Source: Robbsia betulipollinis
Lineage (GTDB): Bacteria > Pseudomonadota > Gammaproteobacteria > Burkholderiales > Burkholderiaceae
Reading direction: 5' to 3'
Length of the DNA: 64,000 nt
NCBI RefSeq assembly: GCF_026624755.1
Contig: NZ_JAPMXC010000005.1
Location: 99,895-163,894 of the forward strand
Part shown: positions 46,464 to 55,491 of the stretch, piece by piece
Layout of the letters: each line of letters begins with the position of its first letter
How positions within the stretch are numbered: position 1 is the stretch's first letter
Position numbers and translations under genes: made by a program
The notes under the pieces: model-generated
Database searches by the model: none
What the model was told of the DNA's origin: nothing
The model's input: only the letters and a program-made list of their open reading frames with translations

Positions 46464-48395
46464 ATGGGATCGCGAATGGCATCGAAAATCGAAGATTACG
46501 CCCTGATCGGCGACGGTCACACCGCAGCACTCGTTTCCAAGGATGGATCGATCGACTGGCTATGCTGGCCGCGCTTCGACTCCGGCGCGTGCTTCGCGGG
46601 GCTGCTGGGCGAGCCCGAGCACGGACGCTGGCAGATTGCCCCCACGCCAGGTGCGGACGGCGTCCCGGTCAAAGCCAGCCGGCGGTATTATCAGTCCGAC
46701 ACCTTGGTGCTGGAGACGGTTTTCACGACGCCCACGGGGACCGTGCATCTCACGGACTTCATGCCGATGCGCAACGGCTGGCCGGAACTGATCCGACTCG
46801 TGACGGGGAAGTCCGGCACGGTCGACATGTCGATGGAACTGGTGCTGCGCTTCGACTATGGTCACTCGGTCCCCTGGGTGAGCCAGCTTGACGATGCCTC
46901 CGGCATCCAGGCGGTGGCCGGACCGGACCGGGTGGTGTTGCGCACGCCGTTGCAACTGACGGGGCAGGATCTGCACACCGAGGCGACCTTCACGGTGCGC
47001 GAAGGCGAGACGATTCCTTTCGTCATGGCCTATGCGCCTTCCCACCAACGCGTGCCGCCCGCCACCAATCCGCATTCCGCCCTGGCGCGTACGCAGACCT
47101 TCTGGCGCGACTGGGCCTCCCGTTGCACGGTATCGGGAAAATGGGCGGAGCAGGTCAAGCGCTCGCTGATCACGCTCAAGGCGCTGGCCTATGAACCCAC
47201 CGGGGGCATCGTCGCCGCGCCGACCACCTCCCTGCCGGAAAAGGCCGGCGGGCCGAGGAACTGGGACTATCGTTTCTGCTGGCTGCGCGACGCGACCATC
47301 ACGCTGCTGGCGCTGATGCGCGGCGGCTACTACGAGGAAGCCGCGGCATGGCGCGCCTGGCTCTCCCGCGCCGTCGCCGGTTCGCCCGATCAGTTGCAGA
47401 TCATGTACGGCATCGGCGGGGAGCGTCGCCTGCCGGAATGGGAAGTCGACTGGCTGCCGGGTTACGAAGGCTCGAAGCCGGTGCGCGTGGGCAACGGCGC
47501 GGTCGACCAGCTGCAGCTCGATGTGTTCGGCGAAGTCATGAGCGCGCTGCATGTCGCGCGCATCGGCGGACTGCCGACCGACGCGAGCGCCTGGGCCGTG
47601 GAATGCGCGCTCGTGGAAAGACTGGTCGCCGTCTGGGACCAGCCGGACGAAGGCATCTGGGAAGTGCGCGGCGGACGCCAGTACTTTACGTTTTCCCGGG
47701 TCATGGCCTGGGTCGCGCTCGACCGTGCGATCCGCTCCGCCGAGGAATTCAATCTGGAGGGTCCGATCGAATCCTGGCGCACGCTGCGCGCCGTGATTCA
47801 CGCCGACGTCTGCGCGAAGGGTTATAACGCGAAGATCGGCAGTTTCGTCCAGGTCTACGGCGGTGAAGCGCTGGATGCCAGCCTGCTGTTGCTCGCATCG
47901 GTCGGGTTTCTTCCGCCCGACGATCCACGCGTGGTGTCCACCGTCGAGCTGATCGCGAAAGAGCTCACCGTCGATGGTCTCGTGCAGCGCTATCGCACCG
48001 AGGAAACCGCCGATGGCCTGCCGCCCGGCGAAGGCACGTTCCTCGCCTGCAGTTTCTGGCTGGCGGACAGCTACCACCAGCAAGGCCGCGACGCGGAGGC
48101 GACCGAACTCTTCGAGCGGCTGCTCGGCCTGTGCAACGACGTGGGCCTGCTCGCCGAGGAATATGATACCGAGGCGGGTTGTCTGATCGGGAATTTTCCG
48201 CAAGCCTTCTCGCATGTGGCGCTCGCGCACACGGCGATGAATCTGATGAAACACGGCGAAGTGTTCCTGCGCGCCGCAACCGGTCAACCGGAAAACCCGG
48301 CGCCGGCATCGGACGCCGCGCCTGCGGCGGAGAGCGTCACGGACGGCGACGACCGGCACGGGGTGGCGGGCATGGGTAGCAGCAGGCATCAGTAG
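46464..48395 (+). CDS. Glycoside hydrolase family 15 protein (glucoamylase/trehalase-like)
   Basis: A cytosolic (alpha/alpha)6-barrel protein of 643 residues. The N-terminal domain opens KIEDYALIGDGHTAALVSKDGSIDWLCWPRFDS, typical of bacterial GH15 proteins. The barrel has GPRNWDYRFCWLRDATITLLAL and, near the end, EEYDTEAGCLIGNFPQAFSHVALAHTA. Known members hydrolyse trehalose or malto-oligosaccharides; no trehalose or glycogen gene is adjacent to narrow this down. Starts at 46464 and 46476 (MASKIEDY) are both possible. It lies just after a terminator, so expression needs read-through or a promoter within the 70-bp gap. It is convergent with the TetR gene. Confidence 0.9.
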   Translation: MGSRMASKIEDYALIGDGHTAALVSKDGSIDWLCWPRFDSGACFAGLLGEPEHGRWQIAPTPGADGVPVKASRRYYQSDTLVLETVFTTPTGTVHLTDFMPMRNGWPELIRLVTGKSGTVDMSMELVLRFDYGHSVPWVSQLDDASGIQAVAGPDRVVLRTPLQLTGQDLHTEATFTVREGETIPFVMAYAPSHQRVPPATNPHSALARTQTFWRDWASRCTVSGKWAEQVKRSLITLKALAYEPTGGIVAAPTTSLPEKAGGPRNWDYRFCWLRDATITLLALMRGGYYEEAAAWRAWLSRAVAGSPDQLQIMYGIGGERRLPEWEVDWLPGYEGSKPVRVGNGAVDQLQLDVFGEVMSALHVARIGGLPTDASAWAVECALVERLVAVWDQPDEGIWEVRGGRQYFTFSRVMAWVALDRAIRSAEEFNLEGPIESWRTLRAVIHADVCAKGYNAKIGSFVQVYGGEALDASLLLLASVGFLPPDDPRVVSTVELIAKELTVDGLVQRYRTEETADGLPPGEGTFLACSFWLADSYHQQGRDAEATELFERLLGLCNDVGLLAEEYDTEAGCLIGNFPQAFSHVALAHTAMNLMKHGEVFLRAATGQPENPAPASDAAPAAESVTDGDDRHGVAGMGSSRHQ

Positions 48396-48467
48396 CGGCC
48401 GCCCGTGGCCGGGGGCACGCGGCAAGTCCGCGGCGGTTCCACGGCCGGCTGGGTCGCGCGATCGGCG

Positions 48468-49118
48468 TCAGGCCGACGCGCACGCGCCATCGCCGCGTAC
48501 ATATGCCAGCAGCATGTCGGTATGCTGACGAACGAGCAGTGTCTGCTCTTCCGGATCCGAGAAATCGCGTCCGATCGTCTCGGCGAGCGTGTATCGGTTC
48601 GACACCGCGTAATAACCCAGCGCGGAAATCGAGACATAGCAGCGCAACGGATCGATATCGGGACGGAAAACGCCGGCCCGCATTCCTTTTTCAAGAATGC
48701 CCACCAGCACCGACAGCACGGGTGCCATGCATTGCCGGATGCGCGACTGGCGCAGATAACGCGCCCGGTGCAGGTTTTCGTTGTTGATGAGGCGAACGAC
48801 CTCCGGATGAGAACGATAGTAGTCCCAAACGAACTGGGCAAAAGTCGTCAGCGCCGGAACGGGCGGCATGTCGTCCAGCCTCAGTGCCGACTGCGCCGAG
48901 ACAAAGGCATCGTACGTTTTCTCGAGCACCGCGACGAACAATTGCTCCTTGCTGCCGAAGTAGTAGTACAGCATTCTCTCGTTCGTCGACGCGCGGCGCG
49001 CGATGCCGTCGACGCGCGCGCCGGCCAGACCTCCGAGATGAAACTCCGTCGTCGCGGCGTCGAGAATGCGGCGGCGCGTTCCTTCGGGATCCCGTTTGTT
49101 TTTTGCTGGCTGTCTCAT
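48468..49118 (-). CDS. TetR family transcriptional regulator
   Basis: A DNA-binding repressor of 216 residues. The helix-turn-helix is within [47 protein letters not shown], the standard TetR N-terminus. The ligand domain (about 80-216) resembles the RutR/NicS-type C-terminal family ([20 protein letters not shown]), but the effector is unknown. ATG 49118 ([13 protein letters not shown]) is the likely start. It is divergent from rnfB; a dyad GCGAT-T-ATCGC lies in the 131-bp gap. Confidence 0.9.
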   Translation of the reverse strand: MRQPAKNKRDPEGTRRRILDAATTEFHLGGLAGARVDGIARRASTNERMLYYYFGSKEQLFVAVLEKTYDAFVSAQSALRLDDMPPVPALTTFAQFVWDYYRSHPEVVRLINNENLHRARYLRQSRIRQCMAPVLSVLVGILEKGMRAGVFRPDIDPLRCYVSISALGYYAVSNRYTLAETIGRDFSDPEEQTLLVRQHTDMLLAYVRGDGACASA

Positions 49119-49249
49119 CGCCGTGTCCCCTCCCCGGTTGGGGGTATCGATCGTCCGGCGATTATCGCACGCCGCTCCCGGGGGACGACCGAATCGCGGA
49201 AATGCCGGATAATGACGGCCAGAAGACGGCAAGTCCAGGAAAACACCCC

Positions 49250-49993
49250 GTGATAACGTTACTCGCGCAACAGATCGAAAATCTGTTGCCGCAGACCCAA
49301 TGCACCAAGTGCGGCTTCGCCGGCTGTGCGCCGTATGCGCGCGCGATCGCCGAGGGCACCGCGCAGATCAATCAATGCCCGCCGGGCGGGCAGGAGGGCG
49401 TGACACGTCTGGCGCACCTCCTCGGCCGGCCCTCGCTGCCGCTGAATCCCGCCAACGGCGCGGAACGTCCGCGACCGCTGGCGATCATCGACGAGTCGCT
49501 ATGCATCGGCTGCACCCTTTGCCTGCAGGCCTGTCCGGTCGACGCGATCGCCGGCGCCGCGAAACTGATGCACACGGTGATCGCCGCGCAATGCACCGGC
49601 TGCGACCTGTGCGTGGCGCCCTGCCCGGTCGATTGCATCGCCATGGTGCCGGCAACCGGCGACGCCACCGGCTGGCAGGCATGGACCCAGGCGCAGGCGG
49701 ACGCGGCGCGCACGCATCACGACCGTCACCTGGCGCGCCAGGCAGCCGAACAGGAAGCGGCACGCCAGCGTGCGGCCGAACGCATGGCGCAGGCCGCAGC
49801 GGCGAACGCGGTGGCGCACGGCGCACCGCCTGGCGCCGGTGCGCAGGACACGGCGGCACGGGACGCGGGCGCCCGGGATGCCGACGCGCAGGCCCAAGCG
49901 GCACAGGCGCGCAAACAGGCCATCATCCAGGCCGCCGTCGAGCGCGCGCGTCTGCGCCGCCTGGCGGATACTCCATCGAGCGACTCCCGATGA
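49250..49993 (+). CDS. rnfB: RnfB-like iron-sulfur electron carrier
   Basis: A protein of 247 residues with a four-Cys Fe-S domain ([20 protein letters not shown], then NQCPPGG) and two ferredoxin motifs ([14 protein letters not shown] and [14 protein letters not shown]), the RnfB/RsxB pattern. The N-terminal membrane anchor of true RnfB is missing, and the C-terminal third (about 150-247) is an Ala/Gln/Arg-rich coiled coil. GTG 49250 ([17 protein letters not shown]) has AGGA upstream; ATG 49202 would add 16 residues. No other rnf gene is near. It overlaps nth by 4 bp, so a role in supplying or repairing the Nth Fe-S cluster is possible but not shown. Confidence 0.85.
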   Translation: MITLLAQQIENLLPQTQCTKCGFAGCAPYARAIAEGTAQINQCPPGGQEGVTRLAHLLGRPSLPLNPANGAERPRPLAIIDESLCIGCTLCLQACPVDAIAGAAKLMHTVIAAQCTGCDLCVAPCPVDCIAMVPATGDATGWQAWTQAQADAARTHHDRHLARQAAEQEAARQRAAERMAQAAAANAVAHGAPPGAGAQDTAARDAGARDADAQAQAAQARKQAIIQAAVERARLRRLADTPSSDSR

Positions 49994-50802
49994 ATGCAGA
50001 CAAGCGCCAGGCGCTCTACGAAACATTGCGGGAACTCGATCCGCACCCTACGACCGAACTGGTCTACACCACGCCGTTCGAATTGCTGATCGCGGTGCTC
50101 CTGTCGGCACAGGCCACCGACGTCTCGGTCAACAAGGCGATGGCCAGGATGTTTCCGGTGGCGAACACGCCGGCGGCGGTGTTGGCGCTGGGCGAGGCCG
50201 GCGTCACCGACTACATCAAGACCATCGGTCTGTATCGCACCAAGGCCCGGAACGTGATCGCGACCTGCCGGGCGCTGATCGAACACCACGGCGGCGAGGT
50301 GCCGCCACGGCGCGAGGCGCTCGAGGCACTGCCCGGCGTCGGCCGCAAAACCGCCAACGTCATCCTGAACACGGCGTTCGGCGAGCCGCTGATTGCCGTC
50401 GACACCCATATCTTCCGGGTCGCCAATCGCACCGGACTGGCTCCCGGCAAGGATGTGCGCGTCGTTGAGGAAACGCTCGTCAGGGTCACGCCCGACGAAT
50501 TTTTGCACGATGCCCACCACTGGCTGCTGCTGCACGGGCGTTATGTCTGCAAGGCGCGCCGGCCGGAGTGCTGGCACTGCGCGATCGAGCCGCTATGCGA
50601 ATTCCGGGACAAGACACCCGCCCCCGGTGACGACGCCCGCCACGAAAAGACGGTCAAGGTGGCCAATGTCGTCAAACCCGCTGGCAAGGCCGCCCGCAAA
50701 GCCGGCGTGAAAATCGCCGTCGGCGCCCCGGCCGGCGCCACCACCGCTACACGCGGGGCGCCAGCACGGCGCGGCGGCACGAAGCGTACAATCGATTCCT
50801 GA
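49990..50802 (+). CDS. nth: Endonuclease III
   Basis: Nth is the base-excision glycosylase/AP lyase for oxidised pyrimidines. The 270-residue protein has the helix-hairpin-helix [12 protein letters not shown] with the catalytic Lys, the catalytic Asp in [12 protein letters not shown], and the [4Fe-4S] loop [17 protein letters not shown]. About 55 extra Lys/Ala/Arg-rich residues at the C-terminus are not part of the fold and may bind DNA. The ATG shares bases with the rnfB stop. Confidence 0.96.
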   Translation: MNADKRQALYETLRELDPHPTTELVYTTPFELLIAVLLSAQATDVSVNKAMARMFPVANTPAAVLALGEAGVTDYIKTIGLYRTKARNVIATCRALIEHHGGEVPPRREALEALPGVGRKTANVILNTAFGEPLIAVDTHIFRVANRTGLAPGKDVRVVEETLVRVTPDEFLHDAHHWLLLHGRYVCKARRPECWHCAIEPLCEFRDKTPAPGDDARHEKTVKVANVVKPAGKAARKAGVKIAVGAPAGATTATRGAPARRGGTKRTIDS

Positions 50803-50854
50803 AACGGATCCTTTCGCCTCCGACCGCCCCGTTCATCGCGTACCCCGCCCGCCC

Positions 50855-51289
50855 ATGTTCAATCCCAGCCGAGAAGAAGTCCGCCAGTTCTTTTGCGCGA
50901 TCGCGCGCAAGCAGCGCGCCAGGGAGATTCTCACGCCGCTCGAAACCATCGCCGCCGACTGGATCGTCGAGCATCCGGAATACCGGGACGCGCTGGACGA
51001 TGCCGACGAAGCGGCCGATCGCGACTACACGCCCGAGCAGGGCCAGAGCAACCCGTTCCTGCATCTGTCGATGCACCTCGCGATCAGCGAGCAGGTCTCG
51101 ATCGATCAGCCGCCCGGCATCCGTCTGGCGCACGAGCGCCTGGCGGCGCGCCTGGGATCGTCGCACGCGGCGCAGCATCAGATCATGGATTGCCTGGGAG
51201 AAACGCTCTGGGAGGCGCAACGCAGCGGCGCGCCTCTCGATTCCAGCGCGTACATCGAGCGCATCCAGCGGCGCGCCACGCACGGTTGA
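50855..51289 (+). CDS. DUF1841 family protein
   Basis: A conserved cytosolic protein of 144 residues of unknown function. It opens MFNPSREEVRQFFCAIARKQ and carries the family's signature LTPLETIAADWIVEHPEY, NPFLHLSMHLAISEQVSIDQ and HQIMDCLGETLWEAQRSGAP. It is 52 bp after nth on the same strand, an order common in betaproteobacteria, which hints at a link to DNA repair or merely co-expression. No catalytic motif is obvious; the conserved His residues in HLSMHL could bind a metal. Confidence 0.9.
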   Translation: MFNPSREEVRQFFCAIARKQRAREILTPLETIAADWIVEHPEYRDALDDADEAADRDYTPEQGQSNPFLHLSMHLAISEQVSIDQPPGIRLAHERLAARLGSSHAAQHQIMDCLGETLWEAQRSGAPLDSSAYIERIQRRATHG

Positions 51290-51308
51290 CGATCGGCGCG
51301 GCGCCGCC

Positions 51309-51671
51309 CTACTTGCGTACGGTCAGGTCGCCGGACAGCGACGCAATGTACGCGGCCATATTGCGCAGGTCCGATTCCGACATGCCCTGCACCTGCGCGC
51401 GCATGATCGCATTGTCGCGACCGATCGCCGGATTTGCATTGCCCATCTGGTACTGCCTGAGCGCGTAATAGGTATAGTCGGCGTGCTGGCCGGCCAGCTT
51501 CGGGTAGGCGTCGCTGACGGGGTTGTTCAGACGCGCACCGTGACAGGCGGCGCAGTTGGTCGCCTCGACCAGCGCGCGCCCCGCCTCGATGTCCGCGGCG
51601 AACGCCGCTTGCGCCGCCAGGCCCGCGCCGGACGCGACCAGTACCACGAGCGCCGCGTGAAACTTTTTCAT
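51309..51671 (-). CDS. Cytochrome c, class I, c4-half type (second of pair)
   Basis: A periplasmic single-haem cytochrome of 120 residues with signal peptide (residues 1-26, cleaved near AFA-AD). The haem site is C40-AA-C43-H44-G, followed by LNNPVSDAYPKLAGQHADYTYYALRQYQ, and the distal Met is in IMRAQVQGMSESDL. The pattern is that of one half of a dihaem cytochrome c4. It is 46 bp after the other cytochrome gene on the same strand and convergent with the DUF1841 gene. Confidence 0.92.
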   Translation of the reverse strand: MKKFHAALVVLVASGAGLAAQAAFAADIEAGRALVEATNCAACHGARLNNPVSDAYPKLAGQHADYTYYALRQYQMGNANPAIGRDNAIMRAQVQGMSESDLRNMAAYIASLSGDLTVRK

Positions 51672-51717
51672 GAATTCTCCTGTCCCGTCGGTCCGGCCCA
51701 TCGGACCGGGGACGCCG

Positions 51718-52071
51718 TCATTTGACGGCATTGTCCTTGCTGGTCGGCGTCTGCGCCGCATAGTAGGCGGCGATGTCGGCGATGTCCTGGTCGCTCAGCG
51801 AAACGGCGATCGCGTGCATCGTCGCGTAATGGCGGTTGCCGAGGCGGTATTCGCGCAGGGCGCTGGCGATGTATCCCGCGTTCTGACCACCCAGCTTGGG
51901 CACATGGTAAACCTCGGGGAAGGCGGTCCGATAATCCTCGATACCGTGACAGCCGATGCACATCGCCACCTTGTACTTCGCCGCCTCCGGGTTGCCGACC
52001 GGATCGGCACGGGCGCCGGATGCGGCGAGCGCGGCCAGCGTCAGCGCAACCGCCATGACGGATTTTTTCAT
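51718..52071 (-). CDS. Cytochrome c, class I, c4-half type (first of pair)
   Basis: A 117-residue periplasmic cytochrome with signal peptide (cleaved near ARA-DP). The haem site is C38-IG-C41-H42-G, followed by YRTAFPEVYHVPKLGGQNAGYIASALREYRLG and YATMHAIAVSLSDQDIADIAAYYA, again a cytochrome c4 half. Together with the next gene it resembles a c4 split into two separate proteins. Electron donors and acceptors are not encoded nearby. It is divergent from tal. Confidence 0.92.
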   Translation of the reverse strand: MKKSVMAVALTLAALAASGARADPVGNPEAAKYKVAMCIGCHGIEDYRTAFPEVYHVPKLGGQNAGYIASALREYRLGNRHYATMHAIAVSLSDQDIADIAAYYAAQTPTSKDNAVK

Positions 52072-52315
52072 ATATCGCAACCTGGGCATGAGGGGGACAG
52101 GCCGAAAAAGCCGAGGTATTGTAACCTTCCACCGCACCCGAGTCCACTTGACCCAAGCGACTCGAAAGCGTCTTATTCGCTGCGCCTGCCATGCGGACGG
52201 GCCGGCGATGGCACGGCCGAATGCGGTCTACAATGGGAAGGAAATCGACAGGAAATGACGCCGCGCCATGGCATGTGCGATGGCACGGCCGCGTACCGGC
52301 CAAGGAGGCCCGATC

Positions 52316-53269
52316 ATGACATCGTTAGACCAGCTCAAGCAATACACCACCGTCGTCGCCGACAGCGGAGACTTCCGTCTGCTCGAGGAATACAAGCCCC
52401 AGGACGCCACCACGAACCCGTCGCTGATCCTCAAGTCGGTGCAGAAGGACGACTACCGGCCGCTGCTCGAGAAGACGGTACAGGATCACAAGGGCCAGCC
52501 GATGGGCAAGATCATCGACGAACTGATCATCGCGTTCGGCCAGGAAATCCTGAAGATCATCCCGGGCCGCGTGTCCACCGAGGTCGACGCGCGCCTGTCC
52601 TTCGATACCGCGGCGACCATCGACAAGGCGCACAGCCTGATCGAAATCTACAAGGGCTATGGCGTCGATCCGAAGCGGGTGCTGATCAAGATCGCGTCGA
52701 CATGGGAAGGCATCCGTGCGGCGGAGAAGCTGCAAAGCGAAGGCATCGACTGCAACATGACGCTGCTGTTCTCGCTGCCGCAGGCCGTCGCGTGCGCCGA
52801 AGCGAAGGCCAAGCTGATCTCCCCCTTCGTCGGCCGGATCTACGACTGGTACAAGAAGAGCGCGGGCGCGGATTGGGACGAGGCGCGCGATGGCGGCGCG
52901 AATGATCCGGGCGTCACGTCGGTGAAGCGGATCTATTCGTATTACAAGAAGTTCGGTTACCCGACCGAGGTGATGGGCGCGAGCTTTCGCACGGTCTCGC
53001 AGATCACCGAACTGGCCGGCTGCGATCTGCTGACGATCAGCCCCGACCTGCTGAAGAAGCTGAGCGAGTCCGACGAGCCCGTCACGCGCAAGCTCGATGC
53101 GCAGGCGTCGACGAAGGAATCGATCGAGCGCGTCAGCATCGACGAATCCGCGTTCCGCTTCCAGCTCAACGACGAAGCGATGGCCACCGAGAAGCTCGCC
53201 GAAGGCATCCGTCAGTTCGCCGCCGATGCGCTCAAGCTCGAGAAGCTCATTCTCGAACTGCAGAAGTAG
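52316..53269 (+). CDS. tal: Transaldolase
   Basis: Transaldolase moves dihydroxyacetone units in the non-oxidative pentose phosphate pathway. The 317-residue protein has TTNPSLILK near the start, the Schiff-base Lys125 in [41 protein letters not shown], and [13 protein letters not shown] strong AAGGAGG lies seven bases before ATG 52316, which fixes the start. It is followed by nine dyad repeats and then the convergent symporter gene. Confidence 0.97.
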   Translation: MTSLDQLKQYTTVVADSGDFRLLEEYKPQDATTNPSLILKSVQKDDYRPLLEKTVQDHKGQPMGKIIDELIIAFGQEILKIIPGRVSTEVDARLSFDTAATIDKAHSLIEIYKGYGVDPKRVLIKIASTWEGIRAAEKLQSEGIDCNMTLLFSLPQAVACAEAKAKLISPFVGRIYDWYKKSAGADWDEARDGGANDPGVTSVKRIYSYYKKFGYPTEVMGASFRTVSQITELAGCDLLTISPDLLKKLSESDEPVTRKLDAQASTKESIERVSIDESAFRFQLNDEAMATEKLAEGIRQFAADALKLEKLILELQK

Positions 53270-53325
53270 GATGCGACGGGCGTCGCGGGCGATGCGGCCG
53301 CAGCGCCCGGGCCGGCAGGCGACGC

Positions 53326-53451
53326 GGTCAGCGTGACCCGGTCAGCGTGACCCGGTCAGCGTGACCCGGTCAGCGTGACCCGGTCAGCGTGACCCGGTCA
53401 GCGTGACCCGGTCAGCGTGACGCGGTCAACGTGACCCGGTCAACGTGACCC
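53326..53451. repeat. Nine tandem 14-bp palindromic repeats between tal and the symporter gene
   Basis: Copies of GGTCAGCGTGACCC start at 53326 and recur every 14 bp to 53438; six are identical, one ends GACGC, and the last two have AAC for AGC. A degenerate tenth follows. Each unit is a perfect inverted repeat, GGTCA-GCG-TGACC, so either strand gives a hairpin with a 5-bp stem. The array lies 56 bp after the tal stop and 19 bp before the symporter stop, between convergent genes. Confidence 0.97.
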
Positions 53452-53470
53452 GGTCAGAGCCACCCCGCGC

Positions 53471-55021
53471 TCAATGCCCGGCCATGTCCAGATAGTCTTC
53501 CGGCCGCGTGCGGTCTTCCGGCCCCTTCAGGTTCATCCCCCGTACCACCATGCTGACCGCGACGGACACGGCCAGATTGACCAGCAGCGCCCATACCGCG
53601 GCGTAGCCCGGCACCGCCATGTCGCCGACATGCAGAACGAACACCGACGACTTGAAATGCATCGACCCGGCCATCGACGTCCCCGTGACGATGCCCGCGA
53701 GCCAGCCCGCCAGCAGGCCGCGGTAGTCGAGGAAGCGCGTGAACAGGCCGAGCGCGATCGCCGGCAGGGTCTGGATGATCCAGATGCCGCCCAGCAACTG
53801 CAACTGGATCGCGAACTGCAGCGGCAGGAACACGATGAAGGCCACCGCCCCCAGCTTCACCAGCAGCGAGACGAACTTCGCCACGTCGGTTTCCTTCTTG
53901 CCCGACATGTTCCGGTTGAAGTACACGCGGTGGATATTGCGCGTGTACAGGTTCGCCGCGGCGATCGACATGATCGCCGCGGGCACCAGTGCGCCGATGC
54001 CGATCGCCGCGAACGCCACACCGACGAACCACGACGGGAAGAAATGCAGGAACAGCGCCGGCACCGCGAAGTTCGGGCCATAGACCTTGAAGTACGGAAC
54101 GAACTCCGGCATGTCCTTGACGCCCGAGGCCAGTGCCATGTAGCCGAGCAAACCCAGCATCCCCAGCACGATCGAATAGGCCGGCAGCAACGCCATGTTG
54201 CGCCGGATCGCCCCGCCCGACGAGGCGCTCAGCAAGGCCGTCACGGAGTGCGGATACAGGAACACCGCAACCGCCGAACCGATCATCAGGGTCGCATACG
54301 CGCTATAGCCGTTCAGGCTGCCGGCGTCCGGCGCCTTCATCAGCAGCTTCTGCACCGGAATCGTGCTGAAGATATGCCCGAAGCCCCCCAGTTGCGCAGG
54401 AATCACGATCATCGCCGCGGCGATCGTCACATAGATCAGGACATCCTTGACCACCGCGATCATCGCCGGGGCGCGCAGGCCGCTGGTGTAGGTGTAGGCC
54501 GCCAGGATCAGAAAGGCGATCAGCAACGGCAGTTCGCCCAGCCAGCCCTTGGTTTCCAGGCCCAGGCCGCCGATCACGACTTCGATGCCGACGAGTTGCA
54601 GCGCGATATAGGGCATGGTCGCGACGATGCCCGTGAAGGCGACGGCAAGCGCCAGCGAACGGCTGCCGAAGCGCGCGTGGACGAAATCCGCCGCGGTGAT
54701 GTAGCCATGCTTCTTGGCTACCATCCATAGCTTCGGGAAGACCACGAAGGCGAACGGGTAGATCAGGACCGAGTACGGGATCGCGAAGAAGCCGGTCGCG
54801 CCCGCCCCGAACACCAGGGCCGGTACCGCGACGAAGGTATAGGCGGTGTAGAGATCGCCGCCGAGCAGGAACCAGGTGATCAGCGTGCCGAAGCGTCGTC
54901 CGCCCAGGCCCCACTCGTCGAGCAGCGCGAGATCCCCGCGCCGCCAGTTCGCCGCGAGAAAACCGATGACGGTGACGCCGACGAAAAAGAGGATGAAAAC
55001 GGTGGTGGCGGTCGCATTCAT
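53471..55021 (-). CDS. Sodium:solute symporter (SSS family), monocarboxylate permease type
   Basis: A polytopic membrane transporter of 516 residues with about 13 hydrophobic helices and the SSS core (GGDLYTAYTFVAVPALVFGAG, ITAADFVHARFGS, the long GALVPAAIMSIAAANLYTRNI segment). The DUF3311 partner encoded directly upstream, with an ATGA overlap, is characteristic of the MctP-like branch that carries pyruvate, lactate and related acids. The substrate is inferred from that branch. It is convergent with tal across the repeat array. Confidence 0.9.
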   Translation of the reverse strand: MNATATTVFILFFVGVTVIGFLAANWRRGDLALLDEWGLGGRRFGTLITWFLLGGDLYTAYTFVAVPALVFGAGATGFFAIPYSVLIYPFAFVVFPKLWMVAKKHGYITAADFVHARFGSRSLALAVAFTGIVATMPYIALQLVGIEVVIGGLGLETKGWLGELPLLIAFLILAAYTYTSGLRAPAMIAVVKDVLIYVTIAAAMIVIPAQLGGFGHIFSTIPVQKLLMKAPDAGSLNGYSAYATLMIGSAVAVFLYPHSVTALLSASSGGAIRRNMALLPAYSIVLGMLGLLGYMALASGVKDMPEFVPYFKVYGPNFAVPALFLHFFPSWFVGVAFAAIGIGALVPAAIMSIAAANLYTRNIHRVYFNRNMSGKKETDVAKFVSLLVKLGAVAFIVFLPLQFAIQLQLLGGIWIIQTLPAIALGLFTRFLDYRGLLAGWLAGIVTGTSMAGSMHFKSSVFVLHVGDMAVPGYAAVWALLVNLAVSVAVSMVVRGMNLKGPEDRTRPEDYLDMAGH

Positions 55022-55260
55022 TGTGCGCCTCCGCCCTGACGCCGGCCACGGTAGTACGGGCGGGTCTTGAAATACACCAGCGCGGTGATCGCGGAACTGA
55101 TCACGACCCACAGCAACTGATACCAATAGAAATAGGGAAAGCCCCACAGCAGGGGTTCGATGCTATTGTAAAACGGCACCCACATCAGGGCGATATACGG
55201 CACCAGCAAGAGCCAAAGCCAATGCTTTGCCTTCGCGTGGGGTGCGTCCGAGCGTGCCAT
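55018..55260 (-). CDS. DUF3311 small membrane protein, symporter partner
   Basis: An 80-residue protein with two transmembrane helices (about 14-33 and 44-64) joined by the conserved NSIEPLLWGFPYFYWYQ, which is the DUF3311 signature. It ends in a basic tail. Such proteins are encoded next to SSS symporters and are thought to be small subunits; the function is unproved. The ATG 55260 is used; a longer upstream frame is not conserved-looking. Confidence 0.88.
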   Translation of the reverse strand: MARSDAPHAKAKHWLWLLLVPYIALMWVPFYNSIEPLLWGFPYFYWYQLLWVVISSAITALVYFKTRPYYRGRRQGGGAQ

Positions 55261-55491
55261 GGCGGTCTCCCAAGTCAGTCCACCCTCCCCGGCGATTGTT
55301 TTCTGAGATGACCGGTGGAGGAAGCAAAGCCTGCAAGGGTATAAGAGCGGGGGAAGCGCGGTCAAGCGGCAAGCGTGCTGCCTGGCGCGGCTTTGTCAAG
55401 ATCCGCGTGATTGCGTTGCCGTGGCGATACAGGGCCCGCGAATGGCAGTGCCGACCGCCGCCGATCGCCGACCGCCGACCGGCGACGCCCG

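Noticed and set aside
53326-53451. Possible CRISPR array
   Set aside because: The repeats are contiguous 14-mers with no spacers and there are no cas genes. It is a plain tandem array.
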